A DNA stretch of 64,000 nucleotides from Streptomyces sp. T12 (GTDB lineage: Bacteria > Actinomycetota > Actinomycetes > Streptomycetales > Streptomycetaceae): NCBI RefSeq assembly GCF_028736035.1, contig NZ_CP117866.1, positions 4,216,001 to 4,280,000 on the forward strand, read 5' to 3'. Position 1 is the first letter of the stretch, and every line of letters begins with the position of its first letter. A model generated the notes under the pieces. That model was not told the DNA's origin. It saw only the letters and a list, made by a program, of their open reading frames with translations, and searched no databases. Of this stretch, positions 53,617 through 64,000 are shown piece by piece. The position numbers were made by a program, and so were the translations under genes.

Positions 53617-55389
53617 ATGCAAACCCCCACAATTTCCCCCACCCTCACCTCCAGCCCCACACCCAGCCCCACCCCCAGCCCCACCCCCGGCCCCCTCCAC
53701 CTCGCCGCCGAGCTACGGCTCCCCACGAACTGGCTCGACTACACGATCCTCGGCATCTACTTCGTCGTCGTGCTGGGCATCGGCTTCGCCGCCCGCCGCT
53801 CGGTGAAGACCAGCCTCGACTTCTTCCTCTCGGGCCGCTCCCTGCCCGCCTGGGTCACGGGCCTCGCCTTCATCTCCGCCAACCTGGCCGCCACCGAGAT
53901 CCTCGGCATGGCCGCCAACAGCGCGCAGTACGGTGCCTACACCGTCCACTGGTACTGGATCGGCGCCATCCCGGCCATGGTCTTCCTGGGCCTGGTGATG
54001 ATGCCCTTCTACTACGGCAGCAAGGTCCGCTCGGTCCCCGAGTTCCTGCTCCTGCGCTTCGACAAGGGGGCGCACCTGCTCAGTTCGGTCCTGTTCGCCT
54101 TCGCCGCGATCCTGATCGCCGGGGTGAACCTCTACGCCCTGGCGATCGTGGTCGAGGCGCTGCTGGGCTGGCCGCAGTGGGTGGCCATCGTCGTGGCGGG
54201 CTTCTTCGTCCTCGCCTACATCACCCTCGGCGGCCTGTCGTCGGCGATCTACAACGAGGTCCTGCAGTTCTTCGTGATCCTGGCCGCGCTGATCCCGATC
54301 ACCGTGCTGGCACTGAAGAAGGTGGGCGGCTGGGACGGCCTGGCCGACTCCCTGACCAAGACCCACGGCGACGACTTCGTCACCGCCTGGGGCGGCACGG
54401 GCATCGGCGACGCGAACCCGCTCGGCGCGAACTGGCTGACGATCGTGCTGGGCCTCGGCTTCGTGCTCTCCTTCGGCTACTGGACGACGAACTTCGCGGA
54501 GGTCCAGCGCGCGCTCTCCGCGAAGAACCTCTCAGCGGCCCAGCGCACCCCGCTGATCGCGGCCTTCCCGAAGATCTTCATCGTGTTCCTGGTGATGATC
54601 CCGGGCCTGGTGGCCGCGGTGCTGGTACCGAAGATCGGCACCTCCGGCTCGGACCTGCAGTACAACGACGCGATCCCGTACCTGATGGAACAGCTCCTGC
54701 CGAACGGCGTCCTGGGCATCGCGGTGACGGGCCTGCTGGCGGCCTTCATGGCGGGCATGGCGGCAAACGTGTCGTCCTTCAACACGGTGTTCACCACGGA
54801 CATCTGGGCGAAGTACGTGGTGACGGACCGCGAGGACTCCTACTACGTCCGCTTCGGCCGCCTGATCACGGCGATCGGGGTGCTCGCGTCGATCGGCACG
54901 GCGTTCTTGGCCTCGTCGTTCTCGAACATCATGAGCTACCTGCAGACCCTGTTCTCCTTCTTCAACGTGCCGATGTTCGTGGTCTTCATCATCGGCATGT
55001 TCTGGAAGCGGGCGTCGATGAAGTCGGGCTTCTGGGGCCTGCTGGCCGGCACGACGGCGGCGATGATCAACTACTTCGTCCTCTACAAGCAGGACGTCAT
55101 CTCCATCCCCTCCGACCAGGGCGCCAACTTCGTCTCCGCGATCGCGGGCTTCGTGGCCGGCGCGGTCGTGATGGTGGCCGTGTCGCTGTTCACGGCGCCC
55201 AAGCCCACGGAGGAACTGCAAGGGCTGGTCTACGGCACCCTCCCCCAGACTTCGTCCGGGGGCACCCCCACCCCCGGCACGGCCGAGCCGCCCGCCGAGG
55301 GCGACGACGCGTGGTACCGCAAGCCGGCGCTGCTGGGCTGGGGTGCGGTGGTACTGGCGGCCGCCTGCTACATCCCGTTCTCGTTCTGA
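53617..55389 (+). CDS. Sodium:sugar symporter, SGLT-like (probable galactose uptake)
   Basis: A 590-residue SSS-family transporter with 13-14 spans. A Thr/Pro-Ser repeat (SPTPSPTPSPTPG) at the N-terminus is followed by SVKTSLDFFLSGRSLPAW, ISANLAATEILGMAANSAQYG and GFVLSFGYWTTNFAEVQRAL, characteristic of sodium/glucose-galactose (SglT) transporters. It diverges from galT across a shared 158-bp operator region, which suggests coordinated galactose control and uptake of galactose. It forms an operon with the small membrane protein 21 bp downstream. Confidence 0.92.
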   Translation: MQTPTISPTLTSSPTPSPTPSPTPGPLHLAAELRLPTNWLDYTILGIYFVVVLGIGFAARRSVKTSLDFFLSGRSLPAWVTGLAFISANLAATEILGMAANSAQYGAYTVHWYWIGAIPAMVFLGLVMMPFYYGSKVRSVPEFLLLRFDKGAHLLSSVLFAFAAILIAGVNLYALAIVVEALLGWPQWVAIVVAGFFVLAYITLGGLSSAIYNEVLQFFVILAALIPITVLALKKVGGWDGLADSLTKTHGDDFVTAWGGTGIGDANPLGANWLTIVLGLGFVLSFGYWTTNFAEVQRALSAKNLSAAQRTPLIAAFPKIFIVFLVMIPGLVAAVLVPKIGTSGSDLQYNDAIPYLMEQLLPNGVLGIAVTGLLAAFMAGMAANVSSFNTVFTTDIWAKYVVTDREDSYYVRFGRLITAIGVLASIGTAFLASSFSNIMSYLQTLFSFFNVPMFVVFIIGMFWKRASMKSGFWGLLAGTTAAMINYFVLYKQDVISIPSDQGANFVSAIAGFVAGAVVMVAVSLFTAPKPTEELQGLVYGTLPQTSSGGTPTPGTAEPPAEGDDAWYRKPALLGWGAVVLAAACYIPFSF

Positions 55390-55410
55390 TCGAGGGAGGA
55401 TCGACACACC

Positions 55411-55761
55411 ATGACTGATCAGTCCGGGTACTCCGAGAAGGACGTCCAGCGGGAAGTCACCGAGCTGGAGGGCAAGTCCGCCACCGCCGCCCGCCTCTTC
55501 GACATCCGCCGTATCATCGGCGGCCTGTTCGTCCTCTACGGCGTCATCGTCACCCTCACCGGCCTCACCGATGACGACGCCGCGATCGACAAGGCCGAGG
55601 GCGTCAACATCAACCTCTGGACCGGCCTGGGCATGCTGCTGCTCGGCCTGTTCTTCCTGGCATGGCTGAAGCTGAGGCCCACGGCTCCACCGCCGCCGGA
55701 CCTGGCACCCGAGGATCTGACACCGGGGGACGTGACACCGGGTGACGAGCCGAGGGAGTGA
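55411..55761 (+). CDS. Small two-span membrane protein, symporter operon
   Basis: A 116-residue protein with two membrane spans (RRIIGGLFVLYGVIVTLTGL and TGLGMLLLGLFFLAWL) and a short loop, plus an acidic Pro-rich tail with repeats of DLTPGD/DVTPGD. I do not recognise the function. GGGAGG precedes ATG 55411 and the gene is 21 bp from the symporter, so it is probably a partner or stability subunit. Convergent with the next gene, 32 bp apart. Confidence 0.85.
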   Translation: MTDQSGYSEKDVQREVTELEGKSATAARLFDIRRIIGGLFVLYGVIVTLTGLTDDDAAIDKAEGVNINLWTGLGMLLLGLFFLAWLKLRPTAPPPPDLAPEDLTPGDVTPGDEPRE

Positions 55762-55793
55762 CGCAGGACCTCGGCCCAGGCCCCGGGCCCCCG

Positions 55794-56957
55794 TCAGCCG
55801 TGCCGGAGGAGTTCCTCCACCCGCTCGGCCGGGATGCCGTACGCGTCGAGGATGCGCAGGAGGAGGCGGAACCCGAGGTCGGCGTCGACCGACGTCCCCG
55901 TCTGCTCCTGCGCCACGGGCGTGTAGGCAGGGGCGACCTCCGCCAACCGCTCGGTGCACACCTCGGCGATCTCCCGCAGCCATGCCCGTCCGTCGGCGTC
56001 GAACGCCTCGCTTCGGTGCCGGCGCCGCGCCGCGGTGCGCCACAGAGCCGTGACCTCGTCGTCGGACAGGGCGGAGTTCAGCAGACACCGCACGTCCTGA
56101 AGCAGTACGGCCGCCTGCGAGCCGGGGGTCATACCGCTGTCTGCGTGGGCGAGTCGTACGACCTGTTCGCGTGGCGTGCCCGTGCCCTCGTACCGCCAGG
56201 CGTCCCACTCCCCGTCGAACATGCGGGAGAGCTGCGGCAGTCCGAACCCGAACTCGAAATCCCGTCGGCCCGCGTCGAGCGGCGGCCATCGCACGTCCAA
56301 GCCCGCGAAGACGGCGGTGAGCGGGTAGGCCAGCCGGTCACCGAGGCCCAGCAGCCGTTCGTACTGGTCGTGGTCCACCTTCACGGCGCAGGCCTTGAGC
56401 GCGCGCAGGAACAGCCGGAAGCCGAGGTCGGCGTCGGCCTCTTCGACGACCTGCCGCAGGGCGGGCACGAGGTCCTCCGACGCGGCGGCGCGCGTCAGCG
56501 CGGAGGCGGCCGACCGGATCTCGGCCGACACGCAGACGCGCAGCTCTTCCTCCGGCACGACCGGTGCCACCTCTGCCAGAACGGCCTCTTCCGCTTCCGT
56601 CCGAGGCGTCGTGCGGGCCGGGCACGCCTCGGCGATCCCGCGCAGCCACGCGCGCATGTCCAGGCCGTGGCCGCACGGGTCGAAGCGCCCTCGCGTGGCG
56701 GCGAGCCACACGGTGTGGAGCACCTCGCCCGGCAGCGGTGACCCCAGCAGGAGCCGCACGTCCCTGCCGAGTTGGTCGTCCCCGTCGTCGCAGGCCCTCT
56801 CCGCGGCGCGGGCCACGACCGTCGGCACGCCGAGGCGTGGCCCGGTCCAGGAGCACAGGGCCCCTGCCAGCCCGCTGAGGCCGAAGTCCTCATGGTGGTC
56901 GGCGTAATGCACCTCACGGTGCCTGGTCACGAAACCGCCCGCGGGGGAACCGCACAC
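55794..56957 (-). CDS. Hypothetical protein with two-fold internal repeat
   Basis: A 387-residue soluble protein of no known family. It contains two copies of a module of about 130 residues: RAWLRGIAEAC / RAWLREIAEVC, VDADLGFRLFLRAL / VDADLGFRLLLRIL and LLGSPL / LLNSAL recur at equivalent positions. A single YEGTGTPRE string in the centre recalls the N-terminal extension of the MoxR protein in this window. GTG 56957 immediately follows the stop codon of the LuxR-like gene (TGAGTG) with GGAG 6 bases upstream, so it is translationally coupled to that regulator and may work with it. Confidence 0.75.
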   Translation of the reverse strand: MCGSPAGGFVTRHREVHYADHHEDFGLSGLAGALCSWTGPRLGVPTVVARAAERACDDGDDQLGRDVRLLLGSPLPGEVLHTVWLAATRGRFDPCGHGLDMRAWLRGIAEACPARTTPRTEAEEAVLAEVAPVVPEEELRVCVSAEIRSAASALTRAAASEDLVPALRQVVEEADADLGFRLFLRALKACAVKVDHDQYERLLGLGDRLAYPLTAVFAGLDVRWPPLDAGRRDFEFGFGLPQLSRMFDGEWDAWRYEGTGTPREQVVRLAHADSGMTPGSQAAVLLQDVRCLLNSALSDDEVTALWRTAARRRHRSEAFDADGRAWLREIAEVCTERLAEVAPAYTPVAQEQTGTSVDADLGFRLLLRILDAYGIPAERVEELLRHG

Positions 56958-57671
56958 TCAGAACTCCGGCCCCGCTTCCGGGTCCGCCAAGGGGTGGGCG
57001 TGCAGCACCGGTCCCGCCCGGTCCAGCAGCCCGGTGCGGGCCGCCAACGCCGCCGCCTCCAGCCTGGAGCCGACGCCCAGCTTCATCAGGACCCGTTGGA
57101 CATGGGTGCGGGCCGTCGAGGGGGCGATGCCCATGCCCGCGGCGATCAGACGGGTGTCCTCGCCGTCGGCGACCCGGACCAGGACCTCGACCTCCCGGGG
57201 TGTGAGCATCTGGAGCAGGCGCTGACCCTCGTCGTCCGGCTGGGCGGCCGGGTTGAGCAACTCGCTGAACGCGCCCTGAAGGAGCTGCGGCGCCACCGCC
57301 GCCTCCCCCGCCCGCGCCTTCATGATCGCCCGCTCGACGCCCTCGATGCGCTCGTCATGCCGTACGTAACCCGAAGCGCCCGCCGCGAACGCCGCCGCGA
57401 TCCCGCGCGGGCTCGGCACCGGCCCCAGCACCAGCACCGCCACCTGCGGCCGCTCCCGCTTGATCTTCACCACCGGATCGAACATGCCGGGCTCCGCCGG
57501 TGTCGCCGTACCCAGCAGGCACACCTCGGGCGCCCGCGTGATCACCAGTTCCGCCGCCCCCGCGGCCGGAGCCGCCGCGGCCAGCACCCGGTGGCCCCGC
57601 AGTTTCAGTGCCGAGGCCAGCGCCTCGGCGAGCAATCGGTGGTCGTCGACCACCATGAGCCGCGCTCCCAT
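56958..57671 (-). CDS. LuxR-type regulator with degenerate receiver domain
   Basis: A 237-residue protein. The N-terminal half has the receiver start MVVDDHRLLAEALASAL, but the position of the phosphorylated Asp reads LLGTAT (Gly54), so it cannot be phosphorylated in the standard way. The C-terminal half is a normal LuxR helix-turn-helix (LTPREVEVLVRVADGEDTRLIAAGMGIAPSTARTHVQRVLMKLG). ATG 57671 is the conserved start. Such atypical regulators act constitutively or bind ligands. It is coupled to the internally repeated protein downstream. Confidence 0.88.
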   Translation of the reverse strand: MGARLMVVDDHRLLAEALASALKLRGHRVLAAAAPAAGAAELVITRAPEVCLLGTATPAEPGMFDPVVKIKRERPQVAVLVLGPVPSPRGIAAAFAAGASGYVRHDERIEGVERAIMKARAGEAAVAPQLLQGAFSELLNPAAQPDDEGQRLLQMLTPREVEVLVRVADGEDTRLIAAGMGIAPSTARTHVQRVLMKLGVGSRLEAAALAARTGLLDRAGPVLHAHPLADPEAGPEF

Positions 57672-57993
57672 CGAGCAACCCCCCAGTCCCCCCAATGGAT
57701 CCCCATCAATACCCCGGACCAGCAGCGCCAGTCCGGATGCCCCACTATGGATGCCCACTGGTCCGCGCGGACAGAAGCCCCCTCCCGGCTCCCCCGCCCT
57801 TCATGCCCCCGGAAGCTACACGCTTGTTCGACGTTGCGCTCCCCCTACCGGTGAGAAGTGCCCCGGATCGACGGAATTTCTGGCTTTCCCCGCATTCGAG
57901 GGTGATGAGCGGTACGCGTACGGCCCCGCCCCTGAACAGGGACGGGGCCGTCATCACGCCCGGTACCGGTCGTTCGCCGACCGGTCGCGTTCG
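57672..57993. other. Intergenic region upstream of the atypical LuxR gene
   Basis: These 322 bp contain the C-rich LuxR leader with near-repeats ATGGATCCCCAT (57692-57703) and ATGGATGCCCAC (57747-57758), an unassigned middle, and the terminator of the PQQ-propeller gene at 57920-57951. No credible ORF. Confidence 0.5.
57920..57951 (-). terminator. Terminator of the PQQ-propeller operon
   Basis: ACGGCCCCGTCCC pairs with GGGGCGGGGCCGT (one G-U) around a short loop, 42 bp after the stop codon at 57994; outer GTGATGA/TCATCAC bases at 57902-57908 and 57951-57957 can extend it. Confidence 0.8.
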
Positions 57994-59853
57994 TCAGCCC
58001 GTCGTGCCGAACGCAACCACATGGGACTTGCTCGTGTCCGAAGTGGTCAGCTCGCTCGCGTACATGGCGGACATGTACAGATGCCCCTGCGCGTAGACGA
58101 TCTCGGCGTAATCCGGAGACATCCGGGTCTCCACATCGCGCACCGCCTTCGTGGCCGGGTTCTCCAGCAGCTTCGTCTCCTTGAAGCTCCCGCCGTCGAT
58201 GCTGACGATCTGCCCGCCCTTGTCGTACGGCGGACGCTTGTACGCGATCACATTGCCGCCGTCCATCCGCAGCGGCGTGATCGTGTACCCGTCGCCCGCG
58301 TCCGCGCGCTGCCCGGTCTGCTTGCCGGTGGCCAGGTCGAACGCGACGATCTCGTTGGTCCGGCCGCGCGCGCCGCCGCTCGCGTGCTCCTCGGTCTGCA
58401 CATAGAGCCGGTCGTTGCCCACCACGACGCCCGTGCAGGACTCGATCTTGGTGACGCCGGAGCAGCGGGCCGCGTACTGACCGCCCGGCAGGGAGATGCG
58501 GATGCGCAGCTTGCCGGTCTTGTTGTCGATGGAGAAGGCGTCCGTGATGCCGATGGCGTCCTGGGACTCGCCGAGTTCGGCGGCCACGACGAGCGGCTCG
58601 GTGGAGATCACGCTGGCGTACTCGACGCCCTGGGTCATCTTGTACTCGGAGATCACCTTCCCGGACTTCGGGTCGATGGTCTGGATGTTCAGCTGGGGCT
58701 GGTCGTAGGAGCCGCACTTGCGGACCACGACCAGTTTCGGGCCGCCGGCGTACCCGAGGTCGTAGCAGCTGTCGTTGGCCTTCGGGACCCACAGCGGCTT
58801 GCCGGACCGGAGGTCGAACGCGGCGCCGCCGCTGGTGCCGCCGGCGGCGACCGTGCCGCCGCTGACGGTGACGTTGTCGAACCGGATCAGGTCGCCGTCG
58901 ACCTTGGCGGTCTTCGTCCACAGCTTCTTACCGGCGTCGAGGTCGAGCGCCGCGACCTCACTGCAGCCCTGCGAGGGCTTCGCCTTGGTCGGCATCGCGG
59001 GTTCGAAGGCGATGGCCGTCAGGTTGTCCTCGGTGAGGTGCTTACTGGCCAGGCAGACCGGCCCCGGCAGCGGGATCGTCCACAGCTTGGTGCCCTTGTC
59101 GGGGTCGTAGCCGACGATCTCGGCGACGCCGCTCTTGACGTACGCCTTGTCGGTCAGCCACGAGCCGGACACGGCGACGCTGGTCTTGTCGTCGACATCG
59201 GGCGGCGGGACCCGGAAGAGGACGTGGGAGCCGGGGTTGGCGGGCACCTTCTCCGTGCCGTCGGGGAAGTCGGCGCCGCTGCCTGACCCGCCGTTGTCCC
59301 CGCCGCCGGTGCCGCCGCTGGAGCTGGCGGTGTCGTCCTTGCCGCCCTCGTCACCGGACTTGGCGTACCACACGCCACCGCCGATGATCAGCGCGATCAC
59401 CACGACGGCCGCCGCCACGATGACGGCCACCTGCGCGTTGAGCTTCGAGCCGCCGGCCGCCACCGCGGGCTGGGCGTACTGCGGCGTGGCCGGCTGCTGA
59501 TAGCCGTAACCGGGCGGCTGCCCGTACTGGTTCTGCTGCTGCCCGTACGGGTTCGGCGGCTGTCCGTACGGATTCTGCTGCTGACCGTATGCGGCGGGCT
59601 GCTGGCCGGGGTAGCCGTACCCGGGCGGAGGGGGCTGCGGGGTTCCCTGGGGTGCTTGGGGTGCTTGGGGTGCTTGGGGATAGCCGTACGCGGGCTGCTG
59701 CGGCGCGCCGGCCGGCGGCGTGGGCGGGCCCTGGGGCGCCGGCGGTGTCTGAGGTGCCTGCCCGGGCGGCTGCGGAGGCTGCTGCGGTGGCTGCGGCGCG
59801 CCGAACCCTCCCCCCGGCGGGGGCTGGTGGGGCGGTGGAGGCGGCTGGGTCAT
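57994..59853 (-). CDS. Membrane-anchored PQQ-like beta-propeller protein (copy 1)
   Basis: A 619-residue protein. Residues 1-150 are cytoplasmic and Pro/Gln/Tyr-rich (repeats such as PYGQPPN and GYGYPQ); one membrane span follows (VAVIVAAAVVVIALIIGGGVWYA), a Ser/Gly linker, and then a 400-residue extracytoplasmic domain with PQQ/BamB-type blades (DPDKGTKLWTIPLP, LDAGKKLWTKT, FDLATGKQTGQ). It is a likely scaffold or sensor at the cell surface rather than an enzyme, since no PQQ ligands are evident. ATG 59853. It is a paralogue of the gene 73 bp upstream. Confidence 0.88.
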   Translation of the reverse strand: MTQPPPPPHQPPPGGGFGAPQPPQQPPQPPGQAPQTPPAPQGPPTPPAGAPQQPAYGYPQAPQAPQAPQGTPQPPPPGYGYPGQQPAAYGQQQNPYGQPPNPYGQQQNQYGQPPGYGYQQPATPQYAQPAVAAGGSKLNAQVAVIVAAAVVVIALIIGGGVWYAKSGDEGGKDDTASSSGGTGGGDNGGSGSGADFPDGTEKVPANPGSHVLFRVPPPDVDDKTSVAVSGSWLTDKAYVKSGVAEIVGYDPDKGTKLWTIPLPGPVCLASKHLTEDNLTAIAFEPAMPTKAKPSQGCSEVAALDLDAGKKLWTKTAKVDGDLIRFDNVTVSGGTVAAGGTSGGAAFDLRSGKPLWVPKANDSCYDLGYAGGPKLVVVRKCGSYDQPQLNIQTIDPKSGKVISEYKMTQGVEYASVISTEPLVVAAELGESQDAIGITDAFSIDNKTGKLRIRISLPGGQYAARCSGVTKIESCTGVVVGNDRLYVQTEEHASGGARGRTNEIVAFDLATGKQTGQRADAGDGYTITPLRMDGGNVIAYKRPPYDKGGQIVSIDGGSFKETKLLENPATKAVRDVETRMSPDYAEIVYAQGHLYMSAMYASELTTSDTSKSHVVAFGTTG

Positions 59854-59926
59854 GGCGTGGGTACCTCAGGGGAGGGGGACGGCGGACGCGGTGGGGGCGG
59901 CGGGGAGGGGGAGACGAGGCGCACGC

Positions 59927-61759
59927 CTACTTGCCGTAGGCGAGCATCAGCTTCTCCTTGGATTCGTCGCTGCCGGTCAGCCGCGTGCTGGAGAGGTAGA
60001 AGCGCCCGTCGACCCAGTCGAACGTCTTCGAGAAGAAGCCGTTCTCGACGCTCGCGGCGCTCGCCGGGTTCTGCAGCAGCTTCGTCGGCTGGTGGCTGCT
60101 GCCGGTGACCGGGATGGCCACGACCTGGCCGCCCGCGTCGTACGACGGATCGACGTAGGCGATGAGCTTGCCGTCCTCGGCCTTGATCGGCAGCATCGGC
60201 TCGTCCGCCGGGGACTTGACGCGCCACTTCTCCTTGCCGTTGGCGAGGTTGACCGCGACGATCTCGTTGGCGCCGGTGGTCGCCCGGGTCGGCAGGTAGA
60301 GCGTGTCGGCGTCGGCGGCGACTCCGGTGCAGCCCTGGAGGTCACGCTGGAGGATGGCCCAGCCGCACTGGGCGCCGATGTCGAGGTCGAAGCCGATCTG
60401 CGAGCGGAACTTGCCGCCGGCGGTGAAGGTGGAGATGTTGTACACCTTCTTGTCCTCGTTGGTGCTGTAGATGACCAGCGGATCCATCGAGTAGATGCGC
60501 GCGACCTGCCAGCCCTTGTCGAAGTTCAGGGTCCACTTGGCCTTGCCGGTCGCCGGGTCGAGCTCCTGCACCTCGTCGTGCTCGTTGGTGCCGGTGGCGT
60601 CGCAGCCCGCCACGGCGAGCAGCTTCTCACCGCCCGCGAAGGCGTCGGGGAAGCACTTGTCGCCGAACCGCGTCTTGTCCCACAGCTTTTCGCCGCTGTC
60701 GATGTCGTACGCCGTGCCGGACTGCGAGCGGCCCACCATCAGCGTCTTGCCGGTGATGGACAGTTCGACGTCGAGCGTGCTGTCGAACAGCTGGCCGTTG
60801 GCGACACTGGCCTTCCAGCCCTGGGCGCCGGTGTTGAGGTCGACCTGCTGGAGCTGGTTGCACTTGGCGCGGTCGCTGCTGCCGCTCATGTACGCCACGA
60901 CGATCTTGTCGTCGGCCGACTTCTGCGGGGTGACCGCGCAGATCTTCTGCGGGAAGGCGATCGGGTCCCAAGTGGCCTCGCCGTCACCGACGTTGTAGGC
61001 GAAGAGCTGCTTGTACGCCGCCTTCACCGCGGTCTTGTCGGTGATCCACATGCCGGGGGCGTCGGCGCCGGAGGCGGGCGCGTCGGGCGCCTGCTTGTAC
61101 CAGAGCACCTTCGACTCACCGGCCTGGCGGCCCGCGTTGAGGTTCTCCGGGTCGGCGCCGCCACCGCCGCTGCCGTTGTCGGGGCCGTCGGTCGGGGACT
61201 CGGAGCCCTTCGGGTCGCCGCTCGGCTGGGCGACCGGGGCCTTCGGGGCGTCGTCGCTGCCGCGGGTCACCGCGAGCACGGTGCCGCCGAGGACGAGCAG
61301 CACCGCGACCGCGGCACCGATGACGAGGGCGGGCTTGCCCTTGAAGGGGTTGGACGAGCCGGACGGCGGGGTACCGGGGGCGCCCGGGTACTGCGGCTGG
61401 GGCGGGTAGGCGTAACCCGGGGCGGGCTGCTGGCCGTAGGGCGCGGGCTGCTGGGGATAGCCGTAGGGGCCCGGCTGCTGCTGCGGCTGGCCGTAGGGGC
61501 CCGGCTGCCCGGGCTGGGCCGGCGGCTGTTGCGGGTAGCCGTAGCCGGGCTGCGGGGCGCCGGGCGGCGGGCCCTGCGGTGGCGGCGGCGCCTGGGGCGG
61601 GGCCTGCGGCGGCGGGGGTGTCTGGGGGGCGCCCGGCGGCGGGGGCGGGGCCTGCGCAGCGTCCTGCTGCGGGGGCTGCGGTGCCCCGAAGCCGCCCTGG
61701 CGTGGGTCCTGTGGCGCGCCGAAACCGCCCTGCGGCGGATGGTTGGGCGGCTGGCTCAT
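59927..61759 (-). CDS. Membrane-anchored PQQ-like beta-propeller protein (copy 2)
   Basis: A 610-residue paralogue of the next gene with the same plan: a Pro/Gln/Gly-rich cytoplasmic segment (1-135), one membrane span (LVIGAAVAVLLVLGGTVLAV), a Gly/Ser linker, and propeller blades (DLNTGAQGWKASV, DIDSGEKLWDK, DPATGKAKWTLNF, NLANGKEKWRV). ATG 61759 has AAGGGGGAA upstream; the frame is open to 61792. Tandem duplication followed by divergence is likely. The repetitive Pro-rich start resembles substrates that gather at hyphal tips or kinase-regulated scaffolds, which is only speculation. Confidence 0.88.
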   Translation of the reverse strand: MSQPPNHPPQGGFGAPQDPRQGGFGAPQPPQQDAAQAPPPPPGAPQTPPPPQAPPQAPPPPQGPPPGAPQPGYGYPQQPPAQPGQPGPYGQPQQQPGPYGYPQQPAPYGQQPAPGYAYPPQPQYPGAPGTPPSGSSNPFKGKPALVIGAAVAVLLVLGGTVLAVTRGSDDAPKAPVAQPSGDPKGSESPTDGPDNGSGGGGADPENLNAGRQAGESKVLWYKQAPDAPASGADAPGMWITDKTAVKAAYKQLFAYNVGDGEATWDPIAFPQKICAVTPQKSADDKIVVAYMSGSSDRAKCNQLQQVDLNTGAQGWKASVANGQLFDSTLDVELSITGKTLMVGRSQSGTAYDIDSGEKLWDKTRFGDKCFPDAFAGGEKLLAVAGCDATGTNEHDEVQELDPATGKAKWTLNFDKGWQVARIYSMDPLVIYSTNEDKKVYNISTFTAGGKFRSQIGFDLDIGAQCGWAILQRDLQGCTGVAADADTLYLPTRATTGANEIVAVNLANGKEKWRVKSPADEPMLPIKAEDGKLIAYVDPSYDAGGQVVAIPVTGSSHQPTKLLQNPASAASVENGFFSKTFDWVDGRFYLSSTRLTGSDESKEKLMLAYGK

Positions 61760-62017
61760 GCGCGGTTCCCCCTTGTGACCGGTGTGCGGCACGTCCTGTG
61801 CCGTCGCGTTCGCGCCACACCAGCGGTTCTCAGACTGTTCTCAGACGGCTCTTTCTATCACCCGCCACCGACAGCGCACCGGGCCGTCTCCGCCCCTGTT
61901 CCCAAGGGAGAACCGGCCCGTGATGCCACCGTTATGCGCCTCCACGTCACCTTCACTTGACGCGCGCCCCGCCCCTGCGAACGGCCCTGAGCGCCGTCCG
62001 CGGGGCGGTTCTCGGTG

Positions 62018-63826
<1,809 letters not shown>

Positions 63827-63933
63827 TTCTCTCCTGCCCAGGGGGATGAATCAGCTTCCCAGCGTAGTCGGGCGCACCGACGGCTCCTCGCCCCGCGTCG
63901 TCCCTGGTCCCCCGCCACCGCGCGAAACGACCG

Positions 63934-63964
63934 TGCGCCCCGGGGACGGGATCCCCGGGGCGCA
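63934..63964. terminator. Strong hairpin terminator at the right edge
   Basis: A 13-bp perfect stem, TGCGCCCCGGGGA (63934-63946) with its complement (63952-63964) and a CGGGA loop, between the ABC-F start region and the 3' end of the next minus-strand gene. Confidence 0.8.
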
Positions 63965-63979
63965 TCGCCGTGCTCGGCG

Positions 63980-64000
63980 TCAGCGGCGGGCGGCAGCCGC
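63980..64000 (-). CDS. Possible 3' end of a minus-strand gene cut by the window
   Basis: Reading inward from base 64000 on the minus strand gives AAAARR followed by a stop at 63980-63982, then the hairpin at 63934-63964. This fits the end of a gene outside the window; in S. coelicolor the neighbour is, as I recall, ispE, but seven codons cannot identify it. Confidence 0.25.
   Translation of the reverse strand, partial: AAAARR

Noticed and set aside
59852..61960. 702-codon open frame on the plus strand
   Set aside because: Antisense to the PQQ-propeller gene, Val/Gly-rich without family features; a composition artefact.

Overview
The window is a chromosomal segment of a high-G+C actinomycete, almost certainly a Streptomyces. 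The evidence is the extreme third-position G+C, GTG starts, leaderless promoter patterns, DivIVA/FilP-like coiled-coil and XRE-DUF397 genes, and a backbone (mfd, glmU-prs-rplY-pth, ppc, desaturase-TetR, tam/tamR, galT-galE-galK, ABC-F) in the order I remember from S. coelicolor around SCO3109-SCO3147. No transposase, integrase, CRISPR array or rRNA was seen; there is one tRNA.

Layout. 1-12 kb: a truncated secreted HNH nuclease lipoprotein, a small MT0933-type antitoxin-like protein, a SnoaL-like protein behind a MerR-type operator, mfd, a DUF2079 membrane protein, a two-gene MacB/FtsX-type ABC exporter and a DHA2 efflux pump whose acidic tail is a 15-bp coding repeat. 12-15 kb: a secreted lipase-like hydrolase, a GNAT protein, a small conserved-looking ORF and an XRE (DUF5753)-DUF397 pair.

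15.1-22.5 kb: a tightly packed four-gene operon (SEFIR-EAD, EAD-VMAP-C, MoxR AAA+, and a 1245-residue SAV_2336-type vWA / NB-ARC-like ATPase / dead trypsin-like domain / TIR fusion). It matches the predicted vWA-MoxR-VMAP class of NTP-dependent conflict (defence or cell-death) systems and is the strongest candidate for a poorly characterised system here. An unrecognised acidic 380-residue protein diverges from it. 23.9-27.5 kb: a DUF485/acetate-type symporter pair, a 460-bp G-rich repeat block and a FilP-like coiled-coil protein.

27.9-33.1 kb: a toxin/immunity-type island in two divergent arms. One arm has a YrhB-like/deaminase/SUKH-4 fusion with a roughly 500-residue Pro-Gly linker and a WHH-nuclease/SUKH fusion; the other has a YwqJ-like deaminase and a SUKH-3 protein. 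An orphan histidine kinase and an HTH protein with a LAGLIDADG-like core lead to tRNA-Gln.

35.5-64 kb is mostly housekeeping: cell-wall precursor (glmU), PRPP (prs), ribosomal protein bL25 with a structured leader, pth, anaplerosis (ppc), membrane fluidity (desaturase plus co-transcribed TetR with twin 12-bp operators), the tam/tamR trans-aconitate circuit, LuxR-type regulators, the galactose operon with a divergent symporter and a period-10 AAACA operator, twin PQQ-propeller membrane proteins and an ABC-F ATPase. Between tamR and the convergent luxR gene a 184-bp unit built from their overlapping 3' ends is present in three tandem copies.
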